DNA from: an uncultured Treponema sp.
GTDB taxonomy: Bacteria; Spirochaetota; Spirochaetia; Treponematales; Treponemataceae
Direction of reading: 5' to 3'
DNA length: 61,927 bases
Assembly: GCA_946410085.1 (NCBI GenBank)
Contig: CAMJZA010000012.1
Coordinates: forward strand, 1-61,927
In this document: positions 58,992-61,927 of the stretch, piece after piece
How the letters are laid out: every line of letters begins with the position of its first letter
How positions within the stretch are numbered: position 1 is the stretch's first letter
Notes under the pieces: model-generated
Told to the model about the DNA's origin: nothing
Databases searched by the model: none
What the model saw: only the letters and a program-made list of their open reading frames with translations
Translations under genes and position numbers: made by a program

Positions 58992-61307
58992 ATGAGAAGA
59001 GGTCGTAGAAACAGATTCATGGGGGAAAGCATGAAGTTCAAGAGCGTGAAGGAGTGCCGGATGCTGGCGTTCTACCTGCATGAGCTGCTGGGCTGGATTC
59101 TGAAATCCGAAGAAGGCTTCAGCCTTGAATCCGATGTCGCAAGGGCTTTCCTGCAGATTGTCGAGATTCTGAACATTGAGGAGCCTCTTTCCGCCTACCT
59201 GCAGGATGCCGTTGACACGGCCGCGCGACAGGGGGAACTCCAGCCGGTCACTTGCAAGGATAAAGAAGGTGAGACAAGCTGCATCGGCTACTCCAACATC
59301 CCGGTCGCATACAAGGAGGATTCCCGCTTAGAGCGCTGGATAGGCGACGAGTATCCCTTCACCACTATGAACGTGAACCTTTTCCGATTACTGGTCAGCA
59401 ACACCGGGAATTCTACGCTTGAAAGCTTCATGAAGATTATCGAGAAGTTCTGCCTGCCCAAGAACGGCCAGATCAAAAAAGGCCTGGAGGACACGGGCGA
59501 CCTGGACTTCGCCGTCAGGGCCATGTCGCTCACCGACGACGAGGCCCGCCTCCTCACGCTCCATTACCGCGTGTTAGGATGCAGACCCATCGGGATTGCA
59601 TTCACCTCGCAGCTGGGCATTTCCCAGATACATGAGGTATTCAAGACAATCCTCGGGATGAGCGATTCCGTATACAAGGGGCTTGTCAGCGAGAAGGGGC
59701 GGCTTTTCATGATGGGACTGCTGGGCGATGACGGCCTCATCGAAAAGGATTTCCAGGATTGTGTCGATGAGCAGTCCATGCAGCCCTTCTTCTCCGACCT
59801 GTTGAAGGAGGAGGAGGACTGCGGGAGCTGCTACGATGTGGAGTCCTTCAACGTGGACGGGAACGCGGTAAAGATAATGCGCCTCATGCTGCAGAGCGAC
59901 GAGCCGGTCTCCCTCCTCCTGCACGGCAAGCCCGGCACCGGCAAAACCCAGCTGGCCAAGACGCTCGCGCACGGCTCGGGCAGGAAGGTTCTCATCTTCA
60001 AGAACGAGACCGAGCTGGCGGGAGACGGCATGGAGGTGTTCAAGAGACTCAACTGCCTGCTTACCACCCGCCAGAAAGACGCGGTGATCATCATAGACGA
60101 GGCGGACAAGCTCTTGCAGACGATGTCCTTCCTGCCGTTCGGCGGGGCGGGCCCGTCCAAGACCAAGGGCATCATCAACAAGATGCTGGAGAAGACCCAG
60201 AACAAGATAATCTGGATCGTCAACGGCACGGCGCAGATGGACGAGAGCACCCTTCGCCGCTTCACCTACTCCTACCGCTTCGAGGCGATGACCAGCGGGC
60301 AGCTGAGGAACATCTCCGCAAGCAAGCTGGAGCCGCTGGGGCTGCCGCAGGAGCTGACAGGTAAGGTCCTGGACCTGATGGAGCGCTACAGCGTCACGGG
60401 CGCGTCGGTCGAGAACGTCGCCAAGACAATCCGCTGCCTCAAGGGCTCACCCGATGACGAGCTGCTCGACTGCGTCCAGTCGGTCCTGAAGGAGAACTCA
60501 CAGCTTATAAACGGCAAGGCGCGAATGAGGGAGGAGGTGTCGTCCGGCTACCGGCTTGACGTGCTGAACACGAGCGAGCAGCCGGACAGGATTGTCCGCA
60601 TGATCGAGAACGCCCAGAGGTTCGCTGAGCAGGCGGCCAAGACCCACAGGGCCAAGAAGGGCGAGAACGGCATCCGGATGCTCTTCTACGGGCTGAGCGG
60701 AACGGGAAAGACCGAGTTCGCCCGCTACATCGCGCAGTCGCTGGGAAAGAAGATTCTGCTCAAGCGGGCCTCCGACATCCTGGGGATGTATGTCGGACAG
60801 AGCGAGAAGAACATCCGGGACGCGTTCGAGGAGGCGGATCGGACCGGGAGCATCCTCCTGTTCGACGAGGCGGACAGCTTCTTCGCCGACCGTGCTGGAG
60901 CGCTTCAAAGCTGGGAGCGGACCCAGGTGAACGAGTTCCTGACCCAGATGGAGGAGTTCGACGGAATCCTCGTCTGCACGACGAACCTGAAGAAGATCAT
61001 GGATCCCGCGATGAACCGAAGGTTCCACATAATCGTGGAATTCAAGCCGCTGTCGTGCGAGGGAATACGCAGCCTGCTGCAGGGCTATTTCCCCGCCTGC
61101 ACGTTCACGGAGGGGCAGCTGCGCGACCTGGACCGCTGTGGGACGGTCACGCCCGGCGACTTCGGCGTGCTCGCGGGCAAGGTCCGCTTCATGGACGGGG
61201 AGGACCTGGACGCGGACTTCGTCACCGGAGAGCTGCTGAAGATTCAGGAGGAGAAGCAGTCCTCCTCCTGTGGCGGCCACGTGATAGGCTTCAGCGGGGC
61301 GGCGTAG
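58992..61307 (+). CDS. AAA+ ATPase with two ATPase modules
   Basis: A 771-residue cytoplasmic ATPase. The basic start MRRGRRNRFM precedes a 290-residue helical domain. Module 1 has Walker A GKPGTGKT (312-319) and Walker B VIIIDEAD (365-372); module 2 has Walker A GLSGTGKT (567-574) and Walker B ILLFDEADS (621-629), with an arginine-finger-like MNRRF and a sensor 2 region. The plan suits protein-remodelling or nucleic-acid-associated AAA+ machines. AGGAGG lies 6 nt before the ATG. No partner gene is in the same operon within the window, so function is open. Confidence 0.85.
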   Translation: MRRGRRNRFMGESMKFKSVKECRMLAFYLHELLGWILKSEEGFSLESDVARAFLQIVEILNIEEPLSAYLQDAVDTAARQGELQPVTCKDKEGETSCIGYSNIPVAYKEDSRLERWIGDEYPFTTMNVNLFRLLVSNTGNSTLESFMKIIEKFCLPKNGQIKKGLEDTGDLDFAVRAMSLTDDEARLLTLHYRVLGCRPIGIAFTSQLGISQIHEVFKTILGMSDSVYKGLVSEKGRLFMMGLLGDDGLIEKDFQDCVDEQSMQPFFSDLLKEEEDCGSCYDVESFNVDGNAVKIMRLMLQSDEPVSLLLHGKPGTGKTQLAKTLAHGSGRKVLIFKNETELAGDGMEVFKRLNCLLTTRQKDAVIIIDEADKLLQTMSFLPFGGAGPSKTKGIINKMLEKTQNKIIWIVNGTAQMDESTLRRFTYSYRFEAMTSGQLRNISASKLEPLGLPQELTGKVLDLMERYSVTGASVENVAKTIRCLKGSPDDELLDCVQSVLKENSQLINGKARMREEVSSGYRLDVLNTSEQPDRIVRMIENAQRFAEQAAKTHRAKKGENGIRMLFYGLSGTGKTEFARYIAQSLGKKILLKRASDILGMYVGQSEKNIRDAFEEADRTGSILLFDEADSFFADRAGALQSWERTQVNEFLTQMEEFDGILVCTTNLKKIMDPAMNRRFHIIVEFKPLSCEGIRSLLQGYFPACTFTEGQLRDLDRCGTVTPGDFGVLAGKVRFMDGEDLDADFVTGELLKIQEEKQSSSCGGHVIGFSGAA

Positions 61308-61400
61308 GGCCGTCCGGGACGCTTCGGCAAGAGCCTGCTGCTCTCCACGATGGAATATTGCTTCCGCCGTGGGGTGAGGCGGGAGCCCCCGCCAGGGGAA
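61308..61400 (+). pseudogene. Fragment of an AAA-ATPase-like gene
   Basis: Just after the ATPase stop an in-frame stretch reads GRPGRFGKSLLLSTMEYCF, the P-loop region (PRRFGKS) of the AAA-ATPase-like/PD-(D/E)XK family whose 5' end appears at 52995. No start codon and no continuation, so a relic. Confidence 0.55.
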
Positions 61401-61436
61401 GGTGGGCGGCTTGAAAACTCGAAAAACTCAAAAACG

Positions 61437-61480
61437 GTGCGTAAAACTCACTGGAAATCTGTCGGAAGCGATACTATACT
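61437..61480 (+). promoter_or_regulatory. Accessory promoter box, copy 4 (second BspA-like gene)
   Basis: GTGCGT-AAA-ACTCAC (61437-61451), CTGGAA (61451-61456), 18-bp spacer, TATACT (61475-61480). Leader of about 84 nt to the ATG. Confidence 0.75.
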
Positions 61481-61571
61481 TTTGTCATGTAGGACTTTGA
61501 CCCCTGTCACTATCTGAGAAAGGGGCTGTATATAATAGAAGTAGATTGAACCGTATCAGGAGGAAACACGT

Positions 61572-61927
61572 ATGAACGATCAGAACAATGAGAACAATGA
61601 CTTTGACATCCAGGACGGGGTGCTGGAAAGCTACCGCGGCAGCGGAACTTCGGTCGTCATTCCCGAGGGCGTGAAGGCAATCGGCATTGGTGCATTCAGG
61701 GGCTGCACAGCCCTTGTCTCGGTCAGCATCCCCGAAAGTGTGACGGAGATCGGCGATTGGGCCTTTTACGGCTGCACGTCGCTCGTTTCGGTCAGCATCC
61801 CCGAAAGTGTGACGGAAATCGGTCAAGACGCATTCCGTGACTGCACGTCACTCGCCTCCATACACATTCCCCACGGTGTGAAGGAACTCTTTTCAGGCGA
61901 GTTTGCTTTCTGCACATCACTCACCCG
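61572..61927 (+). CDS. BspA-like leucine-rich-repeat protein, 3' end outside window
   Basis: At least 118 residues, running off the right edge. AGGAGG lies 8 nt before the ATG. An acidic/Asn-rich start MNDQNNENNDFDIQDGVLES is followed by LRR_5 units such as VSIPESVTEIGDWAFYGCTS. Units 2 and 3 are nearly identical at DNA level with a 69-bp period, which favours recombination between repeats. No signal peptide is seen. It is transcribed from box copy 4. Confidence 0.85.
   Translation, partial: MNDQNNENNDFDIQDGVLESYRGSGTSVVIPEGVKAIGIGAFRGCTALVSVSIPESVTEIGDWAFYGCTSLVSVSIPESVTEIGQDAFRDCTSLASIHIPHGVKELFSGEFAFCTSLT

Overview
The window most resembles a chromosome segment of a spirochaete close to Treponema. 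GC content is high (I estimate 55-60% by eye). The assignment is inferred from gene families, not from a marker gene: a DUF5312-like protein and a PilZ protein with the long N-terminal extension seen in spirochaetes, BspA-type leucine-rich-repeat proteins, SUMF1-fold proteins, many lipoproteins with loose spirochaetal lipoboxes, and LuxS. No rRNA, tRNA or CRISPR array was recognised.

Layout. 1-7 kb (minus strand): the start of an ornithine/lysine-type decarboxylase, then a tight malQ / topoisomerase IV A-like / membrane protein / YigZ / histidine-phosphatase operon. 7-10 kb: an XRE repressor, operator-like repeats, a secreted alpha/beta hydrolase and a decayed SUMF1 gene. 10-20 kb (plus): rsgA, an acyltransferase, a Gfo/Idh oxidoreductase, gatCA, an orphan DNA methyltransferase, a maltose-type ABC importer and arginase. 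20-25 kb (minus): a PilZ, TPR, DUF5312-like and GGDEF cluster that looks like a c-di-GMP module. 25-34 kb: two polytopic membrane proteins, luxS, yebC, ruvC, a GH10 xylanase and an OmpA-family protein. 34-39 kb: potABCD. With arginase and the decarboxylase these cover polyamine synthesis and uptake. 39-47 kb: a lipoprotein with two simple-sequence tracts in its signal peptide, a TPR/LuxR regulator with an AT-hook, a Cache sensor lacking an output domain, a possible small mobile element, and an amino-acid ABC operon whose binding protein is circularly permuted. 47-62 kb is accessory DNA: toxin-antitoxin pair, a segmental duplication, gene fragments, a CAP lipoprotein, a two-component system with a C10 tract, a DUF2779 nuclease-like protein, a GIY-YIG protein, a two-module AAA+ ATPase and BspA-like proteins.

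The most striking signal is a promoter box found four times in the accessory region (49.24, 50.18, 55.64 and 61.44 kb). An inverted repeat GTGMGT-N3-ACTCAC runs into CTGGAW, which sits exactly 18 bp before a -10 hexamer in all four copies. It precedes the CAP lipoprotein, a small peptide/membrane protein/histidine kinase/response regulator operon, the GIY-YIG gene and a BspA-like gene. Because that operon carries its own copy of the box and its kinase gene has a C10 tract after the signal peptide, the sequence suggests a phase-variable, possibly autoregulated, surface and accessory regulon. This is inference. Other noteworthy points are the circularly permuted solute-binding protein, the paired G9 and (CTCTT)n tracts, a 22-bp palindromic tandem array after potD, and six genes whose promoter geometry predicts leaderless mRNAs.
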